Part shown: positions 47,603 through 59,240 of the stretch, one piece after another
How the letters are laid out: each line of letters starts with the position of its first letter
Numbering within the stretch: the stretch's first letter is position 1
Assembly (NCBI GenBank): GCA_028753945.1
Contig: JAPNXP010000009.1
Location: 2,232,001-2,296,000, forward strand
DNA length: 64,000 nucleotides
From: Hexactinellida sp. DTS-2022
Lineage: Eukaryota > Porifera > Hexactinellida
Reading direction: 5' to 3'
Notes under the pieces: model-generated
The model's database searches: none
What the model was told of the DNA's origin: nothing
What the model saw: only the letters and a program-made list of their open reading frames with translations
Made by a program: the position numbers and the translations under genes

Positions 47603-50013
47603 ATTATTATTTTTGGTCCGTAGATCGTCCACTGAACAGAGTTTAATTAACTAAGAACCCAAAATTTCAGGACAGGTGTCTCATGGGTTACAGATGTGCA
47701 CCTGGGGTCACGATTTTTTACTACATTTTTTTGGACACATTTTTGCACCTGTTTAATATTAGAAAAAGAACAATAAATAGTGCACAAATATTTAATTTAT
47801 ATGCATTCGATAGAGAATTAAATTCTACACCTTTTCACAGTGCACGAATTTTTAAATTGAGTTTCGTTTGTGCCACAATTGAGTTGCAAGTTTCCTTTGT
47901 TTACTAACACTTCAGTTCAATTGAAGTGTTAAATCGAATTCTATTGTTTCAACTTGTGATAATTACATTGATTCAACTTGTGAGATCGAGTAGGCTTCTA
48001 TTTTCTAATTGAAAACTAAGATTTTACATTCCATAACAACAACAGATTATGTGATTATATTTATTTCTGCTCAGAATATTCTTGAACAATGGATACATGA
48101 GATATTTAATTCTAATTAATTCGCTCTGTGTTTAACTTAGAGAAACGGTTCCAATTAGATTATTAGGGCATCGAGTGCGCTGAATTCAAATATGATAGTG
48201 AAATTAAATTTAAATTAATTATTATAGCAAATAATTGAACTTAATTTATTTTGATGTAAATAATATTGGTGTTAAATTATCTTAGATTAATTAAATATTT
48301 ATACTAATTATCTAAATTTCATTGATCTCAGAGATGATACAAGATAGAAACAAACTTTAAATTTATCAATTGGTCCTTATGGCACGTACCACCTATACAA
48401 GTGGATCTTGACACCTTGAGGTGATGATGACATCGTCAAAAAAATGTATTTTTACAATTTTTTGAATTATATTATTAAAATGGGTTAGTTGGAGTTGGGT
48501 GATGACCCAACACTCACATAAAAAATGCTGATTCATCACTTATTATATTCTACTGAAACTTGAATATCTTTGAAATTAAGTGAGCTAAATGGAAACTTCC
48601 ACCACTCTAAGGGTCGTAGCCTTCTGAAACACCTTTCTGAAATAATTTAACACCTTTATAGTGTTGATGACTTGGTGAAAAAAAAATCCAAAATTGCAGC
48701 CTGTGCCGACAGCATGTTCCATTGGAGGCACTATCAATAGACCGCCACCAAAATATAGTGCCACCAAATGAACATGCGTCGGCACAGGCTGCAATTTTGG
48801 ATTTTATTTTCCTTCCGTATCCTCTCCACAGAACAGAGTTTAATTAACTAAGAACCTAAATTTTCAGGATATGTGTCTCATGGGTTACAGATGTGCACCT
48901 GGGGTCACGATTTTTGATTACATTTTTTTGGACACATTTTTAAACCTGTTTAATGTTAGAAAAGGAACAATAAATGGTGCCCAAATATGCTATTTATATG
49001 CATTCGATAGAGAATTAAATTCTACACCTTTTCACAGTGCACGAATTTTTAAATTGGGCTTGGTTTGTGCCACAATTGACTTGCAAGTTTCCTTTGTTTA
49101 CTAACACTTCAGTTCAATTGAAAGTGTTAAATCTAATTCTATTGTTTCAATGCGTTATTATTATATTGATTCAACGTGTGAATTCGAGTAGGCTTCTAAT
49201 TTCTAATTGAAAACTAAGATTTTACATTCCATAACATCGACAGATTAAGTGATTATATTTCCTTCTGCAAGAATACTCTTGCACTGTTGATATACTGACG
49301 TAATTAATTCTAATTAATTCAGTCAGTATATGACATATATAAATGTTTCCAATTTGTTTATTAGGGGTTATCGAGGGTGCGGAATTGAAATTTGATAGCC
49401 AAATTAATTAATTTATTATTCATGACAAAATAATTAAACTTAATAAATATAAGTTGACATTGAAATTGGTGTTAAATTATTATTAAATAAATAATTATTT
49501 ATACTAATATGATAAATAGCATTAATCTCAGAGATTATACAAGATAGAGAAAAACTTCCAATTTATCAATTGATCCTTATGCCACGTAACACCTCTACAA
49601 ATGGGTTATGACACCTTGAGGTGATGATGACATCGTCAAAAAAATGTGTTTTTACAATTAAGTAAATTATATATTTCGAATGGGTTTGTTGGTTTTGGGT
49701 GATCACCCAACACCCACATAAAAAATGCTGACTCGTCACTTATTATATTCTACTGAAAATTGAATATCTTTGAAATTAAGTGAGCTAAATGGAAACTTCC
49801 ACCACTCTAAGGGTCGTTGCCTTTTGAAACACCTTTCTGAAATAATTTAACACCTTTATAGTGATGATGACAAGGCGAAGAAAAAATCCAAAATTGCAGC
49901 CTTTGCCGACAGCATGTTCCATTGGAGGCACTATCAATAAACCACCAAAAAAATATAGTGCCACCAAAGGAACATGCGTCGGCACAGGCTGCAATTTTGG
50001 ATTTTTATTATTA

Positions 50014-50505
50014 CAGTGTAACCTCGCTAACCGGGGAATTTGGGACTACAGATTTTGAAGTTATTCCCCAGTCCCCGGTTAGAGGGTGTCTCTATTTATT
50101 GATTTTCCTATGGTCTTGACTTTCTATTGAAACTTATATTTTAGCACACTTAAGCAGGCAAGCATTACAGACTTTTTCGGAAATTCTAATTAGCCGTGTA
50201 GCTTATTTGTGTTCTAGAAACTTTCAGATTTAGGGAAACTAGTAGAATGCATTGTTTGTATTAAGTAAAGTACTATTAGTAAGGCACTGTAATAATACTA
50301 TTCATCTCGACTTATGTTATAAATTCCCCGTTTAGCGAGGTTAGGATTTAAAGTAATATACGAAGTCGTAACCTGATCACATTCCCCATTCCCCGCTTAG
50401 GGCAATTCCCCGGTTAGAGAGAGTCATTTGTATATTAAACGACGAAATAAATAAAAAATTCCCCACTCCCCGGTTATCGAGGCCCCGGTTAGCGAGGTTA
50501 CACTG
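50014..50505. mobile_element. Pogo/Tigger-like element, CAGTGTAACCTCGC ends
   Basis: This 492-bp element has inverted ends CAGTGTAACCTCGCTAACCG and its complement, and TA duplications, inserted in the TTATTA tract after a hairpin. Internal words such as CCCCGGTTAG recur near both ends. It is non-coding. Removing it restores the normal module spacing of about 1.2 kb. Confidence 0.9.
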
Positions 50506-51967
50506 TATTATTATTTATCCGTAGCCACTCCACAGAAGAGAGTTTTACTAACTAAGAGCCCAAATTTTCAGGATATGTGTCTCATGGGTTACAGATGTGC
50601 ACCTGGGGTCACGATTTTTTATCACATTTTTTTGGACACATTTTTGCACCTGTTTAATATTGAAACAGGAACAATAAATGGTACCCGAAAATTAAATTTA
50701 TATGCATTCGATAGAGAATTTAATTCTACACCTTTTCACAGTGCACGAATTTTCAAATTGTACTTAGTTTGTGCCACAATTGAGTTGCAAGTTTCCTTTG
50801 TTTACTAACACTTCAGTTCAATTGAAAGTGTTAAATCTAATTCTATTGTTTCAACTCGTTATTATTATATTGATTCAACTTGTGAGATCGAGTAGGCTTC
50901 TATTTTCCAATTGAAAACTAAGATTATATATTTCATAACAACGACAGATTATGTGATTATATTTCCTTCTGCAAGAATACTCTTACACTGTTAATATACT
51001 GACGTAATTAATAATAATTAATTAAGTCAGTATATGACTTATAGAGATGCAATTTGTTTATTAGGGGTTATCGAGTGTGCGGAATTGAAATTTGATAGTC
51101 AAATTAATTAATATTATTTATGACAAAATATTTAAACTTAATAATTCTAAGTTGACATTGAAATTAGTGTTATATTATAAATAATATTAATAAATATTTA
51201 TGCTAATTAATTAAATATCATAAATCTGAGAGATGATAGAAGATAGAAACAAATTTCAAATTTATAATTGATCCTTATGCCACATAACACCTCTACAAAT
51301 GGGTCAAGACACCTTGAGGTGATGATGACATCGTCAAAAAAATGTGTTTACAATTTTGTGAATTTTATATTTCGAATGGGTTGGTTGGTGTTGGGTGATC
51401 ACCCAACACTCACATAAAAAATGCTGACTCATCACTTATTATATTCTACTGAAACTTGAATATCTTTTAAATGAAGTGAGCTAAAACGAAACTTCCAACT
51501 CACTAAGGCTCGTTGCCTTTTGAAACACCTTTCTAAAATAATTTAACACCTTCATGGTGATGATGACAAGGCGGAAAAAATCCAAAATTGCAGCTGTGCC
51601 GACTGCATGTTCCTTTGGAGGCACCAGGGGCGTAGCTAGAGTTTTTGAACTGGGGGCGCACAACCGGCGCACAACATTAACTGATGGCGCATTTCTTATA
51701 TTATTTGACATACTATATTTTACAACCCGGGGCTCGTTCTTTAAGGCTCTGATGGATGTATCGCTTCTTATTATTTCACAGTGTAATAATGGATATTCTT
51801 TGATTGCAAACATTGTTCCACATATCGCAAAATTTATTTGAGCTCACACCAATAGGAAATAGAGACGATAATTATGAAATTATATCACTTTCATTTAATA
51901 CCTTAAATGAAACCTGCAAAGTTTCCAATATATTTATGTTACAAGTTCAAATTGTAAATGTGTCATT

Positions 51968-52857
51968 CAGTCAGCTCCCATTATAACGAAGTGCTCGGGA
52001 CCTTAGTTTCATTTCGTTAGAAGCGGAGTTTGTTATAACCGGAGTTCGATATAAAAAGAGTTCATTACAAGTTTAATTTCGTTGTAACCGGAGTTTATTT
52101 TAAACGGATTCGTTATACCTGAAGTTCGTTATAAGTAGAATTCGTTATAACCCAGTGCTGGCAACCCTCCCGCTTTTTGATTTTCCTCCCGCTCTCCCGC
52201 CTCCCCTCTCAAACCTCCCGCTTTTTGGATGATTGTATATGTAAATATTAGAATCTGAATTTTATAATTACAAGCAATATATTTTAATCTTCACTTAATT
52301 AATTTACTCTAACCCCAGAAACATTTGTCTCTTTTAAAATACCATAATTCTGTGTATTATCTTGTATTTCCAATTTTCCATTCTGACACATCATTTGGAA
52401 ATTTTTATTTATTTATATATTTTTATAATAATAATAAAATGCTCAGCTACCTTATATTTCAGTATGAGAGAGGGTAGAAACTAATTGATAGGTAGAGAAA
52501 TGTTTTATAATGCCTTTTATTCAGGTATTCTTGCTAATTAACTAAATACTGACCTCCCGCTTTTAAGTATAAACCTCCCGATTTTAGATGAATCTCCCAC
52601 CACAGGTCCCACTTTTCGGATATTTTAGGTTGGCAGCACTGTATAACCGGAGTTCGTTATAACCGGAAAAATTCAATAGCTTAGAGGCTATATGGGATTT
52701 AAATGACTTCATTATAAGTGGAATTTCGTTATATCCACTTCGTTGTAACCGAAGTTTTATTAATGTAATAGGATAAAGGATTTCCAGGACCATTGGATTA
52801 GTTTGTTATAAGCAGGTACTTCGTTATATCCGACTTGGTTATAACGGGAGTTGACTG
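51968..52857. mobile_element. Pogo/Tigger-like element nested in the hAT-like element
   Basis: The ends are CAGTCAGCTCCCATTATAACG and CGTTATAACGGGAGTTGACTG-type inverted copies; TA follows the right end. Inside are many TTCGTTATAACCGGAG-like words in both orientations. It is non-coding. Confidence 0.8.
52153..52641. mobile_element. Third-level nested element, CAGTGCTGGCAACC ends
   Basis: The 489-bp element has inverted ends CAGTGCTGGCAACC and GGTTGGCAGCACTG and is flanked by the direct repeat TATAACC (52146-52152 and 52642-52648). CTCCCGCTTTT words recur near both ends. It was the last to insert here, within the Tigger-like element. Confidence 0.85.
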
Positions 52858-53407
52858 TATATATACGTATATACCAGAAACATATATATTGAATCTATTG
52901 ATCTATCCCAATTCCAAGTGGTGGCGCCTAAGGGGCGCATGGGAACAAAGTGGGGGCGCATTGGCGCCCCCAGGCGCCCCCCTGGCTACGCCCTTGGGAA
53001 GCACTATCAATAACCACCACCAAAATATAGTGCCGCCAAAGGAACATGCTTCGGCACAGCTGCAATTTTGGATTTTTCATTATTGCACATCCGTCTGTTG
53101 TAATGGCAATAATATCTTTTTCTAGAACTTACGTGTACATATCAATTTATTACACTAGGAATACAGTAAGAATGAATCAATTTTAGTTGATATCATAATT
53201 TACGTATTTATAGATTTGAATACAAATTTTTTATTGGAAAGTGAATACAATTATATAAATACTTGAATGTTTTCAATTCGTATCCCGGGATTAAATACCC
53301 TAATTATTATGCTAGAAGCCTTGATTACTTTATTATCAAAACGTCATTTAGTTATGTGCAAAAACTAGCACAGTGCTTAATGTCAAATAAAGCTGTATTT
53401 TCTATAG

Positions 53408-54458
53408 GCACGACTCTCTAAAGGAGTTCTCCCTTCTCTACGACGAGGCGTTAGATATGGGCCTACAACCGTCTCTGTTAATGCACAACAGCTATTTGAA
53501 GACAGTGGTGTACTACTTCAATGCTTTAAATACAACAACAGACACTAGAATACCGTTGGTAGCTCGCACCATTGAGCGCATGAACAGGGAGCCAGTCGTT
53601 CTCCCAGATGTTAACACTTTTACCACTCTGATTAGATTCTCTAGCTTCGGAACCATAGCCGACAAAGACTTTCCTACATCCTACCAGCTGTTCCGTGAGA
53701 TGCTAGCCAGAGACATAAAGCCCAACCTGTCTCACCTCACGATCCTTCTAAAGTGTAACTATACCTATTTGGACGAGCTGATAGCCTATATCAAGTCACA
53801 CCCCGAGATACTTGTCCTCTCTACTGACCCAGACCAGCAGGCATTCCTAGGCACTGCCCTGGAGATTGCTATTTCCAAAGACCAGCATCACCATGCAGAG
53901 TACATATACCAACTCAACAGGGAAACATCAGGGCTCTTGGACACACAGGAACCAGGTGTCTTTAGATATTACCTTAACTACAAGTTGGGCTCTTGGAATG
54001 TACTTGAAGAGCCGGAGCTAGCTGATGAGATGTATCAAACGCTAACTGAGTACATTCAGCTAACTGGGTACCCATGTCTACCTGAGATTGAGAATTGCGC
54101 TAGATTCTTCCAGATAGGCAGACACGACTTGTATCTCAAGATTTTACAGAGTGCATTCGTGGTGCATGACGACTCGGATCGTAACATAGTCTCCACTCTG
54201 ATAAGAATGATGAATCGCTTCATCTCTGAAGAACTCCTCCCCAACTACAGACCAGGATCTGTTGTCTATGCCGATACAGCACACTTCATGTGGTTACTAG
54301 TGGGCAGGTTTGAACGATCTATGATATTTGGGAACAATGATGAATTCTCAAATTTGTGTAGAAGGGCGTTGAAGTTGTTTGAGAAGTCTGATCAAGTTAA
54401 GTACAAGCGAATTGCAAAATGGTTGGCATTACGGAAGAAAGATCGGGAGAGGAATTAA
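53408..54458 (+). CDS. PTCD3: PTCD3, last exon
   Basis: It opens with the last base of codon 253 after the acceptor CTATAG and ends at TAA, giving 602 residues in all against about 690 in human PTCD3. The spliced joint reads MMLGKF-RHDSLKEF, then a Leu-rich helix and GLQPSL, a standard 35-residue PPR. A second PPR follows (VNTFTTLIRF, then FREMLARDIKPNLSHLTILLK). The remaining 200 residues are helical repeats of the PTCD3 C-terminal type. The exon is uninterrupted. The open frame appears to begin at the internal ATG at 53457, but the in-frame upstream codons from 53409 belong to the protein. Confidence 0.9.
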
Positions 54459-55088
54459 CCTATTATTTCATAGGAATTATATTTGTTAATTATGGCTCAA
54501 TGATCTCTTATTATTGAGATATTCCCATACTCGTTGTAGCTGCCGCCCATTTTTTTATTTGACTCAGGGTCCCTAGTCGCTAAAAATATATATCTTACGA
54601 AAATGGTAGAGATCATTGTCGCTCAAGTTTATCTATAATTATTATGAATTACGTACACTTATACTTATGTCAGCCGCCGATATAATATAAGGATTTAGCC
54701 GAAATTTCAGGTATCAGAATGAGTTTAATTTAATGTTGCTAATTAGTTACTTTAGTCATACAAGTTTTACTTCTAGTCGCTTCTTACTGGCTAGGTTCTT
54801 TTTCCTCCATAATAGCTTATTAATTTCCAATCTTTCACGCACTTCCTCTAATACTCCATAATACTCATTTTATAGTTCACGTTTTTAGTTCGCTTCCCAC
54901 TCGTAATCCTAGTTCCTTAACTGTCCAGTTACTTATTTTACTTCTAAATTTAGATCATCCATGATAATAATTTACGAATTATACTTAAATTCGAGGCTAT
55001 TTATACAATTTCAAATGAAATTCCATATTTGTCTGCTGCCCAAATTGTAAGCGGCCGATATTCATTAAGCCGTAGTTATTAATATATA
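54459..55088. other. PTCD3 3' flank
   Basis: I see no gene, and no clear AATAAA was found in the first 200 bases. The sequence is AT-rich and apparently unique. Confidence 0.4.
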
Positions 55089-55262
55089 CAGTCAACATCC
55101 GGTAACTCGAACCCTCAGGGGAATGAAAAATCCGTTCGAGATAACGAATGTTCGAGTTAACGGGCATTCGAGTTACCGGATGTTGACTAAGGGGAAATGA
55201 AAATTCGTTCGAGATAACGAATGTTCGAGTTAACGGGCATTCGAGTTACCGGATGTTGACTG
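55089..55262. mobile_element. Pogo/Tigger-like MITE with duplicated right half
   Basis: It belongs to the family of 35734-35834, TA-flanked, with ends CAGTCAACATCCGG. Here the right half (GAATGAAAA-TCGTTCGAGATAACG to GGATGTTGAC) is present twice in tandem, so it has one left and two right terminal repeats. Confidence 0.85.
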
Positions 55263-55264
55263 TA

Positions 55265-55944
55265 TACGTATATGCTGATTTATCAGTCAAGAAACTTAGT
55301 TTAGGAAATGCTAGTTTGGGCGAGGTTTGAAAACTGCATGGTTTAGACCTGTGTTTCTCAATATTTTTGTGTGCCCCTTTACCTCATGATGGCGTAACTT
55401 ACCCTCTAAATGGAGAATCACTGATAGTATACAGTGACTGGTCTTAAAGTAGGGTTGTCAAATTTTATTCGGGTCAAACCCGGACCTTTCTTTGAGGCCT
55501 TCGATGGAGTACTATTTAAGCCCTGGGCTGGGAGCATCCAAGTTATTGCTCGGGCATATTAGGTGTAAAGTTCAAGGACAGGGGTGGTGAGATAAATGTG
55601 ACATAGGGGAGGGGTTTTTTCCTGCTTTAGGTATTGAATTACGTTGATGATCATTAGCTGATTCGAGCCTTAAGTTTTTCGCAGGTACTGGCCGCCACTG
55701 GGTAATTTTACGCCTATTCACTAGGGTTCTCGCCAGGATTTTGTAATAGGGGGTACACACTCAGTGCCTAATGCGCGCTAAAAATATTTACACCCCTAAG
55801 GAATAAGGAATACTATTGTCCCTTTTGTGGGCGAATATTTTAACTACGAATTACGAGAATATTATACGGAATTACCGGATAATTCTACTAAAAATTACCT
55901 ATAGCGATTCTTTCGATCGCAACACTCCTGCCATTTTCAAATTA
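55265..55944. other. Intergenic, nothing firm
   Basis: I see no gene. TAGGGTTGTCAAATTTTATTCGGG at about 55450 and the TGTTTCTCAAT block at about 55350 look like termini of small elements, but I found no partners. Confidence 0.35.
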
Positions 55945-55946
55945 TA

Positions 55947-56207
55947 CCGTATTTATTCGAATAGTAGCCTCTATTCGAATAATCGCCTACCTCCAATATA
56001 ATCGCCCCCCTAAAGTAGCAAATAAAAATGTATTACTGCTACCCGGAGTAAACATTTACATCTAATATAACTCACAATACGATTATCAACCGATTATCAT
56101 AATTAAATTGTAATAAAATGTGATATTCTAGAAAATTGCTCAAAATTATTGGTGGAAAAATGGAGTAAAAACAATAATCGCCTAGGCTACTATTGGAGTA
56201 AATACGG
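55947..56207. mobile_element. Pogo/Tigger-like MITE, CCGTATTTATTCGAATAG ends
   Basis: The ends CCGTATTTATTCGAATAGTA and TACTATTGGAGTAAATACGG are inverted and TA-flanked (55945-55946 and 56208-56209). The interior has AATAATCGCC words in both halves. It is non-coding, and its right end also occurs alone at 5828-5849. Confidence 0.8.
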
Positions 56208-56312
56208 TATTCCTTAATTATTGTTGTGCTACTGTTTTTACATTATTTAACTTATAACTCATCAATCGCATACTAATGACTCTGAATGCTGAATAAATAC
56301 TATTATAATAAT

Positions 56313-56605
56313 ACTGTGCCGACTATAGTATAGTATAGTGGCCCAGTATTGAAATTCTTGCCTTTATTATTATTATTATTTATTACTGTGCCGACTATAC
56401 TATAGTATAGTGGCCCAGTTCTAATCTCACTGCCTTTATTACTGTGCCGACTATACTTTAGTATAGAACCCAGTATTGAAATTACTGCCTTTATTAATAT
56501 TATTATTTATTACTGTGCCGACTATACTATAGTATAGTGGCCCAGTCTAATCTTACTGCCTTTATTACTGTGCCGACTATACTATAGTATAGTGGTCCAG
56601 TGGCC
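56313..56605 (+). repeat. Five mini-units outside the main arrays
   Basis: The units start near 56313, 56384, 56441, 56512 and 56567. The first has a rearranged palindrome (CTATAGTATAGTATAG) and the third lost part of the GTGGCCC block. They join directly to a G-type module fragment, the same order as in the arrays. Confidence 0.88.
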
Positions 56606-57178
56606 AATGTTATACTAAACCCGAAATTTTACTTCACCATTGGATTCACCATGAAATTCTGCTTCTGATGGGAGGAGAAGAAATTTAATAAAGCAGTTAA
56701 TTCATGCCATAACTGGGGATTGGAATTTCTTTGTTTACTCACACTTCAGTTTAAGTAAAACTGTTAAATCTAATTCTATTGTTTCAACTTGTAATAATTA
56801 TATTGATTTAACTTGTTAAATCTTACTCTATTGTTTCAACCAGGGTGTTATCCAGGCGTGCTGGGCGCGCCTAAACGAGCGTAATTTGGCAGGGTTTTTA
56901 TCTAGGCGTACAAAAATCGATTCTAGGCGTATAATATCGATAGTAGCTCCCATAGACTTAATACAAGATGACTAATATAGGCGTACAAAATTAAAACTGA
57001 ACGAGCTCTAACAAAATCTAGGAGCGAGGTAATTTTTCCTGGATGAAAGCCTTGTCTAAACACCATCAGGCTTTCATGACATGGCGAAAAAAATCAAAAA
57101 TTGCTGCTGTGCGACAGCATGTTCCTTTTTTTCTTCTCCATAAATGGTGCCCTGACCAGAGCTTTACACATTGAGGGC
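56606..57178 (+). repeat. Degraded hairpin module split by a MITE
   Basis: 56613-56840 is module body (CACCATTGGATTCACC to TTGTTTCAAC). After the insertion, 57069-57128 is the remains of a hairpin left arm (CATGGCGAAAAAAATC, GCTGTGCGACAGCATGTTCC), followed by a remnant of the G-type arm (TGGTGCCCTGACCAGAGC). The right hairpin arm is gone. Confidence 0.7.
56841..57054. mobile_element. MITE with CAGGGTGTTATCCAGG ends
   Basis: The ends CAGGGTGTTATCCAGGCG and CCTGGATGAAAGCCTTG are imperfect inverted copies. The interior repeats CTAGGCGTA words. A related element is at 62304-62906. No clean target duplication was seen. Confidence 0.6.
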
Positions 57179-58012
57179 TGAAGACAACCCAAAATGTATA
57201 CTAAATGCGGTCTGGCTAAGTCTGATAAATTCGAATCTAAATGTACTAACAATAAGGAAAAGTGTCAATTTCAATAAACTAACTGTTACTGTATATATTA
57301 TGATGGAATTCAAATTAATGTGACTGTTAGGCCACTGTTTGTTGGAATCTTGTTCCAGCTCCACCGCCCGCGTCAGATTTCACTCACGCACGAATATTGT
57401 CAATATTTCCATTATTACACCTACATTTCAAAGTAAAGCCACTGTTAGTTGCCAATTTTATGGTAGGACACACTAAAAAATAGCCATAATTAGCTAGTAA
57501 TTAAATCAGAACCTATAACAAGCATTATTACCCAACGATTGCATATTTTATCAATAAGCACTTACAAATTAGAATATTTGCTCAGATAATTTCTAACAAG
57601 TCCGTCATCAAATAATAAGATAATGATAATGAGATGCCGCCCACCCGCATCCTCAGATAAACTTAATGTGGAGCTGAAACAATATTATCATTAACACTGG
57701 CCTTATTGAATAAAAGCACTTTCGCAGGTGCAATCCTACTAATTGATAATATATCCTTAGTTTCAAAGATAAATACGCTAATAAAATAGCATGATTACGA
57801 TTACGATACGATTACACTCTAAATAGAATCATCTGATTACGATTACGATTATGATTACATCGGAATGTGTAACCGATTACGATTGTAATCGTAATCGGCC
57901 CCAACCCTGGACAGTACTCACAGTAGCCTTAAATTTCATTCTAACAAGTGACAGTTGACATAATTGTAACAAATGATAACTTCGAAATTCTAACAAATTA
58001 AACTGAGGTGCA
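57179..58012. other. Intergenic with a GATTAC repeat block
   Basis: I see no gene. 57795-57908 is built from GATTACGATTACGATT words and ends CGGCCCCAACCCTG, which read on the minus strand is a CAGGGTTGGGGCCG terminus typical of a hAT-like MITE. The left end is unclear. Confidence 0.45.
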
Positions 58013-58051
58013 TGCATTAGTTCGACATCCGAAGTTGTCATTAGTTCGAAT

Positions 58052-58665
58052 TTTGACAGTTGTCACTAGTTCGACAAGACATTTGGACAGTTGTCACTAG
58101 TTCGACAAGACTTTTGGACAGTTGTCACTAGTTCGACAAGACTTTTGGACAGTTGTCACTAGTTCGACAATACTTTTGGACAGTTGTCACTAGTTCGACA
58201 AGACTTTTGGACAGTTGTCACTAGTTCGACAATACTTTTGGATAGTTGTCACTAGTTCGACAAGACTTTTGGACAGTTGTCACTAGTTCGACAATACTTT
58301 TGGACAGTTGTCACTAGTTCGACAATACTTTTGGACAGTTGTCCTAGTTCGACAATACTTTTGGACAGTTGTCACTAGTTCGACAAGACTTTTGGACAGT
58401 TGTCACTAGTTCGACAAGACATTTGGATAGTTGTCACTAGTTCGACAAGAAATTTGGACAGTTGTCACTAGTTCGACAAGACTTTTGGACAGTTGTCACT
58501 AGTTCGACAAGACATTTGGACAGTTGTCACTAGTTCGACAATACTTTTGGGCAATTGTCACTAGTTCGACAATACTTTTGGACAGTTGTCACTAGTTCGA
58601 CAATACTTTTGGACAGTTGTCACTAGTTCGACAAGACTTTTGGACAGTTGTCACTAGTTCGACAG
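58052..58665 (+). repeat. 31-bp tandem array in the left arm, about 20 copies
   Basis: The unit contains GTTGTCACTAGTTCGACAA followed by GAC or TAC and a TTTTGGACA linker. Copies differ at the GAC/TAC position and in occasional ATT for TTT. It is the inverted counterpart of 60455-60925. Confidence 0.9.
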
Positions 58666-59240
58666 TATTTATTAATAGCCATATAGAGGCTCTACTGTAT
58701 TAATAATGATATAGATAGTAATCAATTGCGTAGCAAGTTCGTTCTGCGATAGAGGGGCGATAGGGAGCGAGGGAAAACTTAGGGTGTCTACACGTTATTT
58801 GTTTTATAAGGAACCCAAATTCAAACTTGAGGCTGAAGTTCCTTATTTATTTTGTCAATTTCAGCCTAATAGTTCTTTATCGGTTCCTTATTTTCTTGGG
58901 CACTAAATATTCCTTTGTAGGACAATACTGCGATTATTTTTAAAAAACTAACTATCCCGTTACATAATTGATTATAATTGATTGAATTAATCTTATTATA
59001 AAATTAATCTTAAGTAGTAAATTAAAATTGATAGGTATATTCTTAATGAATTCTCATCTCAGCCTGGGCAGTTCCTTATGATTTCCTTAATAATACCCCC
59101 ACGCCCCCAAATTAATGGCTATAATGAATAATACCAAATGAGCGGAGATAATGAGTACTACAAAATGAATGGATATAATGAGTAATACAAATGAATGAAT
59201 ATAATGAGTGAAACAGATAAATTATTTATTGTAAATTTGG

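Larger units (their letters stand above)
51625..52996. mobile_element. hAT-like element inserted in an array hairpin
   Basis: The ends are CAGGGGCGTAGCTAG and CTGGCTACGCCCTTG (inverted, one mismatch). The 8-bp target duplication is GGAGGCAC (51617-51624) and GGAAGCAC (52997-53004), the hairpin's own TTTGGAGGCACTAT. The terminal zones are rich in GGGGGCGCA words. 51626-51840 shows an open frame of unknown meaning. Further elements are nested inside. Confidence 0.9.
42547..53090 (+). repeat. Hairpin-module array 2, inside the PTCD3 intron
   Basis: All modules are forward. Hairpins lie at 43279-43397, 44704-44822, 45545-45662, 46416-46533, 47289-47407, 48686-48804 and 49886-50005, plus one split by a hAT element (51579-51624 and 53001-53077). 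Spacings are about 0.85, 1.2 and 1.4 kb. G-type arms sit at 42563, 43413, 44830, 45708 and 46578; S-type at 47618, 48815 and 50513. The modules at 45.5-46.5 kb and 46.4-47.3 kb are nearly identical, including the same T-rich linker, so that duplication is recent. No gene is seen. Confidence 0.87.
39688..53407 (+). other. PTCD3: PTCD3 intron, 13.7 kb, phase 2
   Basis: The donor is CAG/GTTAGT at 39688 and the acceptor CTATAG at 53402-53407. Joining the exons keeps the frame and completes a PPR motif, so the intron is well supported. It is filled with transposon relics (39.7-41.5 kb), twelve mini-units, seven uninterrupted hairpins in forward modules, one hairpin split by a hAT element, and a Tigger-like element. 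53090-53407 is plain AT-rich sequence. Confidence 0.85.

Noticed and set aside
58052..58665. 31-bp repeats resembling a CRISPR array
   Set aside because: The repeats are contiguous without unique spacers, are mirrored in the other arm of a transposon and lie in an animal genome.
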